From the NCBI GenBank assembly GCA_003254905.1, contig QANU01016745.1:1497-65496 (forward strand): DNA of 64,000 bases. Direction: 5' to 3'. The notes beneath the pieces are model-generated. The model saw nothing but the letters and a program-made list of their open reading frames with translations. It was not told the origin of the DNA and searched no databases. The position numbers and the translations under genes were made by a program. Numbering within the stretch: the first letter of the stretch is position 1; each line of letters begins with the position of its first letter. Below, one piece after another: positions 48,280-63,240 of the stretch. Origin of the DNA: Nissolia schottii. Taxonomy: Eukaryota > Streptophyta > Magnoliopsida > Fabales > Fabaceae.

Positions 48280-50261
48280 TGTTGCGCAACCAAATAGGTC
48301 AATGTGGATTGCAAGGTAATTTCAAAGTCACATTATCGGTAATATGGATGGATTACCCCATACCAAACGCACTCTAACAGAAAAATGTCATGTTGCATGG
48401 GATGAGATCCAAGCTTAGTGAACATACTAGAAGAACATAAGTAGCACATCATAATTGATGGTTTTATGTGGCTTGAGAATGAGGGTTGAATCTAAGAAAA
48501 TACTTTTTCGAAAATCAAACTTTCTTTTGAGTTGAAAAGTTATCTCTTAAAAACTTAGGAGATATCTCCTTGTGTTCAGGGAGACAAGTTTTGTGAAAAA
48601 ATAAATCTTTTTCGAAAACGATAACAGAATTTCTTTTAAAAGATAGGAAACGTAAATAGTGAAGGGAAGAAAGAAGAACACACAAGATTTATACTGATTC
48701 GATTCCTAAGTGTTAGGAATCTACGTCCAGTTCTTCAAACACCCAAAACTCTTTTCTTTCACAAAACCTTCGAGTATAAACACCAATGACACCTTCCAAA
48801 ACCTCACAAAACAAACTTTCAAATATAAAGAAACATGAAATAAAATCTTTTTCAAGCTCTCTGTTGCTCCTAAAACAAACACTCAAATAACCAAGTTTTT
48901 TCTCACCAACGAACAAAACACACAATCACAAATCAGAGGTTAGAAAAATAATTCAGAGTAGAAGATGTTTAGAGGAGGAGCTCGTGAGGATGTATATCCA
49001 TTGTGGGCTATTTTCTCTCTTTTTCTGCGCTGATGAATGACGTTTCATTTATACTTGACTTTGAGCTGATTCTTCAAGCTTAATTTTAATGTTATGTCCT
49101 TCATTCATGTTATCTTTCACTTTTCTTCTATGATCCTCACTTGATGTAGCTTTGATTTCTGTGAAATCAGCTCTTCCTTTCTTGTTTCCAAGTTTTCTAT
49201 TGACGTAACACTCTTTAATGGAGGCATTAATTTCCTCACATTTTCCATCTTTCTTTATTTCCTTCCTTTTCCTCCATTAATTTTTCTTGACCGTTGCATT
49301 ATCACTTTCTTCATTTTTCTTCTTTCCTTTAATTTCTTTCTTTTCAAGTTGTTTACGGAATTTCCTTTTCTTGATAGCTCTTGTGTAGTTTCCATATTTG
49401 CAGGATCATTGCTTCCATGTCTTCTTCCTCTTTCTTTTTCTTTCTTTGTTTCCCGAAGAAGTACTGACCGTGGCAGCATGGTTTCTTTCTTCATTTTCCT
49501 TTTTGACCATTGGGAATAGATATTTTGTTTCCCAAAGTTACATTTTCATAGATATGTCATTGTCAATCACTTTCTTTAATTGACTTCTCTTTTTATTTTC
49601 TTTCTATTTTTCTGGTGACATCACACCACCTTCTCCTTCCCCCTTTTTTTTTTTAATTCTTTTCAAATTTTGTCCTTAACCAATGTTTTCCTTTCTTCAT
49701 GTAATATTGCACTTTCCTTTCCTTTTCTTCTGCCGCTCACGTCCCTTCTCTTCTTCTTTTCATCCTATGTATTCCTTTTATTTTTCTTTCTTTATTTGAA
49801 GCTTATGGGCGTTTCCTTCTTGGGCTCAAATCTCTTGGGTTGAAGACAAAGTAATTACATTTTGTTTCCATTTGTACAGTTGACCTTGTTGTCTTTTGCT
49901 ACTTATGAAACGCGAATGGGTTTAGACCTTGTCTTTTTATTTTTTTTACTAAAACAGTTAATACGCGCATTAGTAAAGTTCATACAATGTTTGCAATTAT
50001 ATATAATATTTACAAATTCTAAATGAACAATAATTAATCTTTGTTCTCTTTTGAAAGCATATTTTTCCTGTCCACACCGTGTAATATCTTAGTTGATATT
50101 TGCACCAAAAAAAAATGTCAGAGTTGTGATAAGGTTGAAAGAATTGGAACCAGTCGTTTGCTATTGTTCATTTCAACCAATGGTGAAAAAACTTTTAATT
50201 AAGTGTTCATCTTTTTCTAGTTCAAGGATCCCACACTGACTTTTTTGAAACAAAAGAAAAA
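48280..50261. other. Upstream block of SDR3
   Basis: Non-coding; matches 12343-14460 of unit 1 closely, but like unit 2 it lacks the TATA-containing segment (junction near 50070, CCACACCGTGTAATATC). No alternative TATA box is obvious close to the gene. Confidence 0.55.
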
Positions 50262-52865
<2,604 letters not shown>

Positions 52866-54199
52866 TTTGTGTTGCAACAATTAGGCAACTATGCTATCTT
52901 TTGGTCACGTTTTCTTGAACCACATGCCCCTCTTTTTTATATGTGTGCAATTAACAGTTTAAATAAAGAAGTTATTTTTTAACCATTACAATTTGCAAAA
53001 TAGTTAGAATATACATGTTCAACATTGCCCCACTAGTAAAAAATAAATTCTCTGATTCAACTTGGTTTGTCAGAATCTTCTTAAAGTCATAATATTTTAA
53101 TAAACATTTACATTAAGATTTAATTAGCTCGCATGTCCTTGTACTTGCTAAGAAAATTCAATAAGATTCAGAGGGAAAGTCTAATTTCCCTTTTTTTTTA
53201 ATTATTGAATTACCAATATTTGAACCCTATTACTAGAAACTTAACTAACTCAATTTCACTTGATTAGGTCCCTCAAAGGAAGTAGAAGTCTTCTAGTGAA
53301 TATTTTTTTTCAATTCTCGGCTAAAACTCAAAACCTTTAGTTAAAGAGTTAAGGTACTTACCACCCTGATTGATCCGCGTTGATACTGATCTACCAATTT
53401 GATTTCTAACAAAAAAAAATAAGGTTTAAATTAGTCTATCATTCTTAACAAGTTAATCTCTCTGTATTTAACCACGCTTTATAAATGTGGTTAAATTTTT
53501 AGTAGTGTAATCAAACACATCAAATATTTAATCAATTTTAAAAATGCATTTAATTGTATCAAACAAAATAACATATTTTATTAATAAAAAATAATAAAGT
53601 TAATGAGAAAATAAAAAAAAATCAAAATAAACTTGTGAAATCACATAAATAAATACTACTCCCTCATTTCATACTAAGTGTATAGTTTTTCACCCTTAGA
53701 TTTATTTTTAACTTAATATATTTAAATATAAATTATCTATTCCATTAAATAAAAAAGATATCTAAATCTAACCATCATAATTGGTATTCAATTTTTTTCC
53801 TCTTTTATCCTTACATACTGTTTAGGCAATTTCCTATAGCAATTTCCAATTTCATTTGCCATTTGGCACACACAAAGTGCGTGCAACCAATGTTAGTATA
53901 AAATAAAACCATTCACAAATTAAAAATGAACAACGAACTTGGTACATGGCAATTGAATGATGTTGCTTTCTGATGTTGGTACAACGCACAACAATGCTAT
54001 ATGTACATAAACAAAATGGACAATAAAAGTTAAATGAGTAAAAATAAAAAAATAAAACAAAACGTCAAATTCATTCTCTCCCTCTATCATAGTTTTCTGG
54101 AACACTTTTTTTTGTCACTCCATTTTTACTTTTCTCTCCCTCATTTTCTTGGGTTTGGCATAAAATGAAACCATCCCGTTATGGATCAAAGAAACCAAC
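52866..54199. other. SDR3 3' region and downstream block
   Basis: Matches 16899-18214 of unit 1 with small indels; AT-rich, no other gene seen. Confidence 0.5.
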
Positions 54200-54700
54200 G
54201 CTGTTAAAAAAGGAAACAAACATAAAATATTGATTTCCCTTTTTAATAGAGTTGATTTTTTTTTTCAATAGAGTTAATTTTTTTTTCAACAGAGTTGAAT
54301 TCTTATTCTGATGGATAGAAAGTGAGATGTATAAGAGGCTTGAAAAATAATATTATGTTGAAAAACGAAATCAACATGTTTAACAAAGAAGCCAACATTA
54401 TGTTGGTTTCTTTATTTAAAAATGTTGGTTTCTTTTTTTACCGGAGTTGGTTTTATTATTTCAAGGTATTGATTTCCTTCTACAACAAAGGAGAAAAAGA
54501 GAGAAATTAAAGAAAGTGAAAAAATAGTTACACAAAAAATTGCAACAAATTGATGGCAAAGACAGAATGACAATGACATTTTTTGTCTTATTCTCATTGA
54601 ATAAAGAATCAAACTCTATTGAAAATAGAAACCAACACCATTGAAAAACAAATCAACTCCACTAAAAAAAGAAACCAACATGTTGTTTTTGGTTTTTGGT
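54200..54700. mobile_element. Foldback element downstream of SDR3
   Basis: Orthologous to 18215-18745, with the same arms (AACAGAGTTGAATTCTTATT against AAGAATCAAACTCTATTG). Confidence 0.5.
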
Positions 54701-55060
54701 ATTACTGTCCACAATAAATAATCAACAAGTCTACCTTGTTTCAAGATCTCAATTCGGGGAACTGAAATGGTTCCTCTAGTGGAGTCTCAGAAACGTAATT
54801 ATTAAAGTACCCAAGAAATGTATCCTTTGAGTCAATGCATTGTTCATGATAGATAACACTAGAGTTGCCAAGTTAGGATTTTTATGAATGTAAACTCAAC
54901 TTTTTAGTTCCAGAGTGATGTGTACAAGTCCTAATGTAGAAAATTTGAGTATGAATGTCAATTTATGGATTTTGGAAGTGTACAACCAAGCTAGCTCACC
55001 TAAAAGACTTTACAAATAGTAGATCTTATGATAGATGACCTAGAATAGTACAAGGTCATC
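54701..55060. other. Non-coding DNA between foldback element and LTR-D, unit 3
   Basis: Matches 18746-19090; no feature recognised. Confidence 0.35.
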
Positions 55061-55857
55061 AACGACCTTGCAGATCAGACTTAGTATTAAATAGCATTGA
55101 GCGCCATTCTCCTCAGATTATGGCATATGTGCTCTTCCAGACTTAGATTATATGAGTGTCAGACTCCTCACTTTAGGGTATGCGTACTCTCACAAGTATC
55201 CAAGTTGAGCATACCAGAACCACTAGGATTTATCCTGATGAAGCAAGGTCGAGCCATGGTTCCCTTGAAATCAAGGACTGAGAGGCATTTCTCCTCCCGT
55301 TCCTCTACTAGGGAGGCAGGCACATGATGCAGACAGATTAGATTTACTTTTTAGCAGTTTATTCAGATTTTTTTTACAACAATTTATTCAAATTAATTTC
55401 AACATCTATGTTTTATTTATCATTCATTATATGTATATATAAATGCCATGACTATATGCAGTATATGTTATTTGTGTGGTATCGAGGTACCCACCGTTAA
55501 GATGACAAACTTACCCCACTGTCACTATCATTTTTCAGATACAGTAGAAGATAGTGAGAACGTCCCCCTCGTCCAGTAGAAGCAAGGATACAACGCCAGT
55601 GGTAAGTTCCGTTTTGCTGTGGGGTCTATCAGAGTCATGTTAGCTATGCTCTAGATATCTAGGACAGGATCCCTCATTTTAGTATTTTATTTTCAATTAT
55701 GATTTTCGACACCATGTAACTCAGTTAAATTGAAACCAGTTATATGAAATCAGTTATTTATTTATTTAATAAGTATTTCATGTACATAGCATGACACGTT
55801 AGAGCTTTCATAGGGCAGTGGCCCTACGTGCGGTCACGTCCTAAGTTGGGGCATGAT
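55061..55857 (+). mobile_element. LTR-D of unit 3 (left end unresolved)
   Basis: Matches 19091-19917, with a small deletion near 55757, and ends GGGGCATGATA before the PBS at 55862. Confidence 0.55.
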
Positions 55858-55861
55858 AAAG

Positions 55862-55874
55862 TGGTATCAGAGCC
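55862..55874 (+). other. Primer-binding site, initiator-Met tRNA type (unit 3)
   Basis: Perfect TGGTATCAGAGCC directly downstream of LTR-D. Confidence 0.75.
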
Positions 55875-56059
55875 ATAGGTTTCCCTTAGTTATCTGGAGC
55901 ATAAGGACTTCAAGTATCACTTTAACTGTATGAATGGAAGCGTGTCCATTTGTACGGAATGCAATGGTACTTGAAACCTTTAGAAGAGTCAGTCATCAGT
56001 CTAGAGTCAGTGTCTTTTTAAATACTCATTCTTAACAAACTCTTGGTTAAACCCGTAGG

Positions 56060-57078
56060 GTATTATGACACACAAAAGACCCCTTGTCAATGCTACCTCG
56101 GGTGACAACACCTGTTTGACCAGCTTGGAAAAGGCCATGACCTACATGGCCTGAGTTGTAGCAAATTTAGCCCGGTCTAATACACGACTGGCTACCACTT
56201 CTGATGATGCGATAATAGACCATTTTCAGAAACTGCACCCTTCGACAATCGGCAGCAACGCCTCAATGGAGAACCCTCTGGAATTCCTTTTCTAGATTAA
56301 ATAGATGGTAGAGATACTCCACGTCTCTTCCTCCAAGTGGTGGAACTGGAAGGATACCAACTAACTGGCCACACAACACGGTGGTACAGTGGATTAAAGA
56401 AGAACAAGGGTGAGGGCAAACCTCTGCTCTTGTGGGAAGAGTTTTCCATCGAGCTCTGTGAAAAGTTCCTTCCTACTAGTATCATGGATCATCTGGTAGA
56501 CGAGTTCCTACAGTTAAAGCTCACTCTAGGGACGACAATGGTGGATTGTGATGACTATTTAACCTACCTCAGCCAAGTCTCTACCAACTTATGATGGCGG
56601 ATCGAGAGAAAGTTTGGTGTTTTGTAGGCGGCCTCCGCACCTAGTACCAAGTGGGTTTGTTTGCACATGTGGACAGGTCATCCTACCCAGAGATAGTGAA
56701 TACTGCCATCCGGATTGAGACCAGCTTGATTGCTCAGAGGACCTGCAGTGAAGGAAAGAGGGCCAAGCAGCTTAAGGCCTTCACAAACACCACCACAAGG
56801 AAGGGCCCAAGCTAGCAAGGCCCCCAGCAAACTTTTCTCGGGTGAGTTGCTTTCTCAGAGCCCACCCCAGTCCATCTAGCCACCACAACTCAAAACAAAG
56901 GAAGTCAATAGTTAGGGGCGTAGTCCTCAGGGCGTACACCTTTTTTCCCATTTGTCTAACCTGTGGGAAGCATTACCTTGGCCCTTACTAGCTCGATACT
57001 TCAAGTTGTTACAAGTGTGGAAGAAAAGGCCACGTGAGAAGGGACTATCCTAATTTGCAAGCAGCCTCCAGTCAGGGA
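56060..57078 (+). pseudogene. Decayed chromovirus gag, unit 3
   Basis: The best-kept Gag copy: ELEGYQLTGHTTRWYSGLKK, LLWEEFSIELCEKFLPTSI and MDHLVDEFLQLKLTLGTT are continuous at 56337-56594. Later blocks (ADREKVWCFVGGL, HVDRSSYPEIVNTAIRIET, GHVRRDYP) are separated by stops. At about 57078 a deletion joins the zinc-knuckle region directly to sequence beyond the protease, which is lost in this unit. Confidence 0.7.
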
Positions 57079-57324
57079 CTCAAGAGAACTGATACCTATG
57101 TTTCGAGGTAACAACGTCAGGTACAACAGATAAATGATTAGACATAGATTTTCTCTCTTTCCTCCATGAAATTATACACTAGGCAACCTTTCTTCAACTT
57201 AATTGGGACTCATCGTAGGCCGCAACCAACTCTGGATAATATTAATGTGCTTCTTACTTCTATGCAATCACTTTTCACATTCTATCTCCCCACACAAGCC
57301 TGTCAACTTCAGCTCAAGCAAATG

Positions 57325-57790
57325 ATGGGCTCAAAAATGACACCTACTGTGACTACAACAGTGTTTGTGGGCCCAACGGTAACTGTGAGCTTGACAAGTC
57401 CCCGCCTTGCTTCTGCTTGAACGATTTTGCCCCCAAGTCACCGGTTGGCTTTAATTCCATGGACTATTCTCAAGGATGCGTGCGGAAGATCACGTTAAAC
57501 TGTTCCACCGACGTATTCTTCAGATACTCTGTGTTTCGAGAACCTACTGACACGTTTTCTCTATTAAACCAGAGCTTGGGAGGGGACAATTGCAAGGAGA
57601 ATTTCTTGAGGAACTATTCTTGTATGGCGTACACGATGAGGGTGGTGGATGCAAGTTGTGGAGTGAGATTCTGTTTGATCTTAGGGTTATCAAGGGAGGA
57701 GGAGAGCATCTGTTTATTCGAATGGCGGCTTCCGAGCAACAAGGTATGAGTTTCAACCATGGAGGCCCTACGATTGATGGATCAGGGTTG
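57325..57790 (+). pseudogene. Captured S-domain receptor-kinase fragment, unit 3 (best preserved)
   Basis: Reads in order: YNSVCGPNGNCELDKSPPC-like EGF region, CFCLNDFAPKSPVG, NSMDYSQGCVRKITLNC, DVFFRYSVFREPTDTFSLL, NQSLGGDNCKENFLRNYSC, MAYTMRVVD, then (frame change) CKLWSEILFDLRVIKGG and LFIRMAASEQQ. This is the EGF-like plus PAN portion of G-type lectin S-receptor-like kinases, plants' surface kinases related to self-incompatibility SRK. The kinase, lectin and membrane segments are missing. The coding-like part ends at CAACAAG|GTATGAG, resembling the first exon's donor site. A frame break and NYSC for the usual NCSC mark decay. Confidence 0.75.
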
Positions 57791-58270
57791 CAATAGCTAT
57801 CTAGCAATGGTAAGAGGATCAGAATAAGGAGGGCCGAGTCCTGCACAAATACCAGTAGTTTGTGAGTTCCCAAACGTCTTTCCCTAGACTTCCTTGGGGA
57901 ACCACCAAAAAGAGAGGTAGACTTCAGCATAGTGCTGGAATCAAGAGTCTGAACCATCTCCATATCTCCGTATAGGATGGCTCACTCTGAGTTGGGAAAG
58001 TTACAAAAATAGTTGCAAGAGTTGTTGGATAAGGACTTCATCAGACTGAGTATTTCCCATTGGGGTGCCTAGTGTTATTTGTTAAGAAGAAGGACAGAAC
58101 TATGAGGATGTGCGTAGATTACCATTAGCTGAACAAGGTCACCGTTAAGAATTGTTACTCTCTGCCATGCACCAACGATTTGTTTGACCAGTTACAAGGA
58201 GCAGTCTATCTCTCCAAGATCGACCATCGGTTAAGATACCATCAGCTTAAGATTAAGAGGGAAGATGTAG
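57791..58270 (+). pseudogene. Decayed chromovirus reverse transcriptase fragment, unit 3
   Basis: Pieces: [103 protein letters not shown] and RYHQLKIKREDV. This is the start of the RT domain up to just past the SKID block; the catalytic YVDD part is absent because the sequence runs into antisense Tat DNA at about 58270. Confidence 0.72.
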
Positions 58271-59509
58271 CCTTGATTTTATTTTTATCAACTTCGATAA
58301 ATTTTTTCTGCACTAAGAAACCCAAAAAGTTCCTAGCAGTTACGCCAAAAACACATTTCAAAGGGTTCATTCTATCAAATGCTTGTTTCAAATTCTTTAA
58401 GTGTTCATTTTTAACATCTCACTTGACAGCTACATCATCAATATAAAATTCCATAAACTTTCCAAAATAATCATGAAAAAATTTATTGATAGCCCTTTGA
58501 TACATTGCATCTTGTTTCAAATTCTTTAAGTGTTCATTTTTAACATCTCACTTGACAGCTACATCATCAATATAAAATTCCATAAACTTTCCAAAATAAT
58601 CATGAAAAAATTTATTGATAGCCCTTTGATACATTGCATCTTGTTTCAAATTCTTTAAGTGTTCATTTTTAACATCTCACTTGACAGCTACATCATCAAT
58701 ATAAAATTCCATAAACTTTCCAAAATAATCATGAAAAAATTTATCGATAGCCCTTTGATACATTGCATTTGCATTTTTTAGGCCAAAGGGCATCATTACC
58801 TATTCAAAGGTACCTAGTGCTCTAGGGCACCTAAATGCAGTTCTGGGATATCCTCTTCAGCTATGTAAATTTGGTTATAGCCTGAATACTCATCCATGAA
58901 ACTTAAAATTTCATGCCCCATTGTTGAATCAATCAACATGTCAGCTATAGGTATAGGGTATTCATCCTTTGAAGTAGCACTATTCAAATTTCTAAAATCT
59001 ATGTATACTCTTAGTTTCCCATATTTCTTTGTGATAGGAACTATATTAGAAATTTGATTCACATACCTAGTAGTTCTAACGAACTTTGCTTTCAAAAGTA
59101 TTTCAATCTCTTCTTTGATTTTCAACCCGAATTTAGGAGCAAATCGTCGTGGTGGTTGCTTGACAGGTTTGGATTGAGCTTTTAAAGGCAACTTGTGTTC
59201 CACTAGATAACAACTCAAACCAGTCATCTCATCATAGTCCCATGCAAAGCAATCTTTATACTCCTTAAGGAGCTTGACAATTTCTTCCTTAAAGTCTTTC
59301 GACAACAAACTGCTTACATAGGTTGGTCTTGGTTGTTTGCCATCACCAATATCTACTTCCTCAAAAGGATCCTGTACTTCAACATTTTTAACATTATTAA
59401 AAATATTTTGTTCAAATCCCTAAGGACCAAAGTCATATATACAGTCATATAATAATGCACTGTCAACAATGCTATCATTACTATCGATGACACAAGTTGA
59501 CAGTTGGGC
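58271..59509 (-). pseudogene. Tat/Ogre-type pol fragment: reverse transcriptase, minus strand
   Basis: The longest open part (58814-59308) reads DCFAWDYDEMTGLSCYLVEH, PPRRFAPKFGLKIKEEIE, NIVPITKKYGKLRVYIDFRN and GHEILSFMDEYSGYNQIYI, diagnostic of RT in the Tat/Ogre clade. Upstream (to 59509) the frame continues with one TAG near 59420. Downstream a one-base deletion near 58848, relative to unit 2, shifts the frame before the TAFRCPxALGTFE block. The YIDD-type catalytic region is present in the tripled 129-bp segment. Upstream protease sequence lies beyond the solo LTR, at 62457-63240. Confidence 0.75.
58382..58768 (-). repeat. In-frame 129-bp triplication inside the Tat RT fragment
   Basis: Three nearly identical head-to-tail copies (58382-58510, 58511-58639, 58640-58768), each starting CTTGTTTCAAATTC or close to it on the plus strand. 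129 bp equals 43 codons, so the coding phase of the minus strand is kept. The segment codes for the YQRAI..FHDYFGKFMEFYIDD area. Unit 2 has one copy. Confidence 0.9.
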
Positions 59510-59514
59510 CCCTT

Positions 59515-62451
59515 TGTAACACCCCTGCTAACTGCTTACGTTATAGTCGTAAACAATGCTCACAAGGTTGTCATCTACTTTGGTTGGGTTACTTCTAGCC
59601 CTTATATTTTTCTTTGTACATATTTCTTACTTGAAAATATGGATCGTTTTGGAAATTTTTCCTTTTCTTTATTGATTCATAAACCATAAGCCATGCGTGT
59701 TCAAGAAGATATCTATATAGATATTCAAAAGATAAAGTCTCGAAAGGATTTAGGTTATAATAATCTATTGGAATCCTCATACAAAACATCTCATGATACA
59801 CATACACACACAATCACATGGTCTAGAATATGATTACACATATGATTAATAATACATAATAAGCACATAAGAGTTAATGGCCTATCTAGACCATTTAACT
59901 GATACAAATTACAAGACATTCATCGACCTAATGCGTAGCTGTCAATCTGGCTGCTCCTCAGGAACTTTCCTACTTGAGAATCTTCCGTTGTCCTACTAAG
60001 CTTCACCCCAGATAGAGTACGTTAGTCATGTCTGCCTGGAACCATAAACGAGTGGAGGATGAGAACGTCACGTCCTCGGTGGGGATCCTAAGGCATGACT
60101 ACTATTTTTGCCTCGTTTACGATCCAGGCCGTTCAGGAGATCTCTAGGTGACAGAATATACTAAAGTCCTACTTATTATTATCATCCATGCTAGTCCTGA
60201 ACAACTTTATCTAATTACTACGTGACTGGGGATTCTCTAATCTTTGCATTACCTGATAAGGGAAATGTATCGTGCTTCTTAATCCTTAATCACTTGAGTG
60301 ACGTGACATCAACTCACGTACTCTCGTATCGCCTAACCTTATAGAAGTCGTCTTGTGAAATCTTTATCACTTGACGTTACCTTATCATATAGATACATAA
60401 ACATCACATATACCACTTATAGCATGCATGAAGGGATTTGGAAGTTTTCTCTCGCGTCTTGTGACAGCATCTGTATTCTTGTCATGTTATGTCCTTCCCC
60501 CTTTGTACCCTACTGGGACCGTCGTCCTTTTCTAGTGTACAACCTACTTCGTATCCTTTAATGACAGATCTCATGCCGCATATGCATTTAGCGTAAACAT
60601 ATTTCATATAAATAACCATCCCTATATCCGGGGTGGTGAGGGGCCGGCCCTATCAACGCAACCAAGGGTGGACTAGTATTCCATATCCTTTTATTGACGT
60701 GTCTTAGAATGTCATATCCTTTTCTTATCGTATCTTAACATGTCATATCCTTTTCTTATCGTATCTTAACATGTCATATCCTTTTATTATTGTATCTTAA
60801 CATGTCCTGTTTTCATGACTTTCTGCAGTTCATATCGTATCTTATCATGTCTTATTCTCATTGACTTTTTGTATTTCATATCGTATCATTAGTCATTGCT
60901 TCTCACCGTAATGCAAGGGGCGTGTCCGTAGAAGTGCTAAGAGGAGGATTTTCCTATACATATAACTATGTGCTTATCTTCAAGGTCTTCCGGACCCATT
61001 GTGGCCAGAACCTGCTTAAGATATCACATTTTCTCTAAGGTTCAATTATGATCTTTTATAAAGTTAGGTGATAACTTCTAGTTGTCTAAGGTTGTCCTAA
61101 AGCTTAAATGACAACCCAGTCCTCATGATGCATATTCACATAATTTTAACACATAATACTGCATACACCTCCATGAATAAGAAAATTGAAGACAAAGAGC
61201 TTGGAAACCTAGGTCATTCGAATGACTTATCACAATTCATTCGAATGCCACGGAAAAAATTGGGGACAGAGAGCCAAAAACCTGAGTCATTCGAATGACC
61301 ATGCCCTAGTCATTCAAATGACCCTCACTCAGTAGGCCTTTTTGGCCGCTCAGCGGCATTCATTCGAATGACCATTGCCTAGTCATTTGAATGACCTGCG
61401 CTAAGCGGACCTCTCTGGCCGCTCAGCGAACCGAGCGTGAAACAGGTCACAACTTTGTACTTTTGCTTCCTTCTTCATACTCTTCAACCATTCCCATGCA
61501 TCACCCTTTCCTTTACACATAAAACCTTAGTTTAAACCTTATTAAACCCATATCCATATCCCTAAACTCCATGGTACCATCTAGCTCCTTTAAGAACACA
61601 TGTAAACATAATTTCTCAAAAGCATACATAGACATATTTTCACCTAGAACATCATATAATATCATGAATATGCCACGTAGACCGTGGATGGTTGGATTAC
61701 CCCACTTCCTAGGAGTGTTGGTTGGTGGTGAGACAAGGTTCCCACGAGCTTTGAGCTTTTTCTGCTATTTTCTGATTACGTTAACGTAACAGCAGAGTGC
61801 ACAAACAGATGGCTATATATCTGTTTTATGTGGAAACAGATGAAAAATGAAAAATGAGAACTAAAGGCCGCGAGGTGGCTATTTATAGCCAGCCAAGGGT
61901 CGGTTGGCCTTTGGCCAATTTAGACAAAAATTAAAGGAATAAGAAAATGAAATTAAGGAGGATAAAAATGGCTTAGGTCATCTTTGACTTGGTCTTCTTT
62001 GGTGGCTTGCTTTTTGTGCTTGTGTGTGCCATGGAAATTGCTCACTTATGGCCATGTATTCTTGTGTGTGATGCCGTATGTGTTTGTTTCTTGTCCCGTG
62101 TTTGGTTGTTAGCTGTTCGTGTATTTTGTGTACAGCTGTCCTAAAAATATTTCGATCACACTATCGCAATCTAGTAATTTTTTTAATGAGGAATTTAAGT
62201 CAATCCAAGGTATTCTTAAATTTATTTTCATAAAAGTGTGCTTTACGGATACCTTTGATTCGTAATTAAATTCCGGTGATGACTGAAAAATTAGCTCGGA
62301 TCTCGCAAAACCCTGCGAGATCACAAAACAATTATTTTGGCTCACAATTCTTGAAAATACATTTTATAATTTAATTTCCCAGTCTCAATAATTGGCTCAT
62401 TTTTATTTACTACGCAAAATTCTTCGTAAGGAGAAAAATCAGGATGTTACA
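59515..62451. mobile_element. 2.9-kb solo LTR of TGTAACA type
   Basis: Starts TGTAACACCCC and ends AGGATGTTACA, with perfect 5-bp target copies CCCTT (59510-59514 and 62452-62456). It interrupts the minus-strand Tat element. It contains a 31-bp minisatellite (60682-60805), CATTCGAATG palindromes (61205-61405), two CCGCTCAGCGG-type motifs (61345-61430) and GGCTATTTATAGCC (about 61878-61891). It has no coding region. It is a relative of LTR-B and LTR-C. Confidence 0.88.
60682..60805. repeat. 31-bp minisatellite in the solo LTR
   Basis: CATATCCTTTTCTTATCGTA followed by TCTTAACATGT, four copies starting at 60682, 60713, 60744 and 60775 with minor changes; two looser relatives follow to about 60890. 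Confidence 0.8.
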
Positions 62452-62456
62452 CCCTT

Positions 62457-63240
62457 GACTCTTCTTTATCATCTAAACAACTTCCTTGAAGGTTAATTCA
62501 GCTTTGACCTTGGGTATAAAGTTGAAACCATTGTACCCTATTTGATATTCTTCAATGAATTCAGGCTTAGTCTTAGGATTGTACATCTTGAATTCGACTT
62601 GAAGCTATTCATAATAACAACTACCGTTATCTTCCATTATTTCTTAAATCTTCCCTTCATCATTCCACACAATCATTATTTGATGTACTATCAACTATAT
62701 GGCACTGATGCCATGTATCCAATCCTTTCCAAGGATAAGATTGAAACTAACCTTTGAAGGGACAACCACAAACATTAAGCATCACCATGACCTTAATGTT
62801 TGAGGTCTTACCATTGAAGTCAGTTGCTGCTACATTAGTTTTGACAATGTCCTTGGCTTTCTTGCCAAGCTTCGACAACATGCTTTCTAAAGCAAGGTTC
62901 ACTACTGCTCCATCATTAATTAAGATCTTGTTGACGAGGCGTCCCTCAACCCAAGCTTTGATGTGCAAAGGGCAAACGTGATCTTTAGATTCTTCTGTTA
63001 GCCTTTTGAAACACTTCTCCACCACAAAATTTGTCATCAAGGAATAAGCATTCCTGACCTAGAAAAAGGTCAAAACAATCATCTTCTAAGAACTCCCACT
63101 TGAAGGAATCATCACCATCCTTAACAGCATATTCAAAAGGGATGATTGACACTACTTCGACAAATTCTTCCAACAATATTGCTTCCAATTCGTCAGTAAA
63201 ACCAAAATCAAAAGTATCCATCAAGAGGTCATCTTCATTC
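62457..63240 (-). pseudogene. Tat/Ogre-type protease region, minus strand
   Basis: At 62747-63040 the frame reads CPLHIKAWVEGRLVNKILIN, DGAVVNLALESMLSKLGKKA and MVMLNVCGCPF, matching retropepsin-like proteases of Tat/Ogre elements (the D-G-A site is present as NDGA). An overlapping frame at 62985-63224 (FEYAVKDGDDSFKWEFLEDD) is the linker before it, shifted by a frameshift. From 62456 down to the solo LTR the linker to RT is non-recognisable. Not functional as a whole. Confidence 0.6.

Noticed and set aside
57544..57963. 139-residue minus-strand frame
   Set aside because: It is the antisense shadow of the receptor-kinase and RT fragments, which have clear plus-strand homology.
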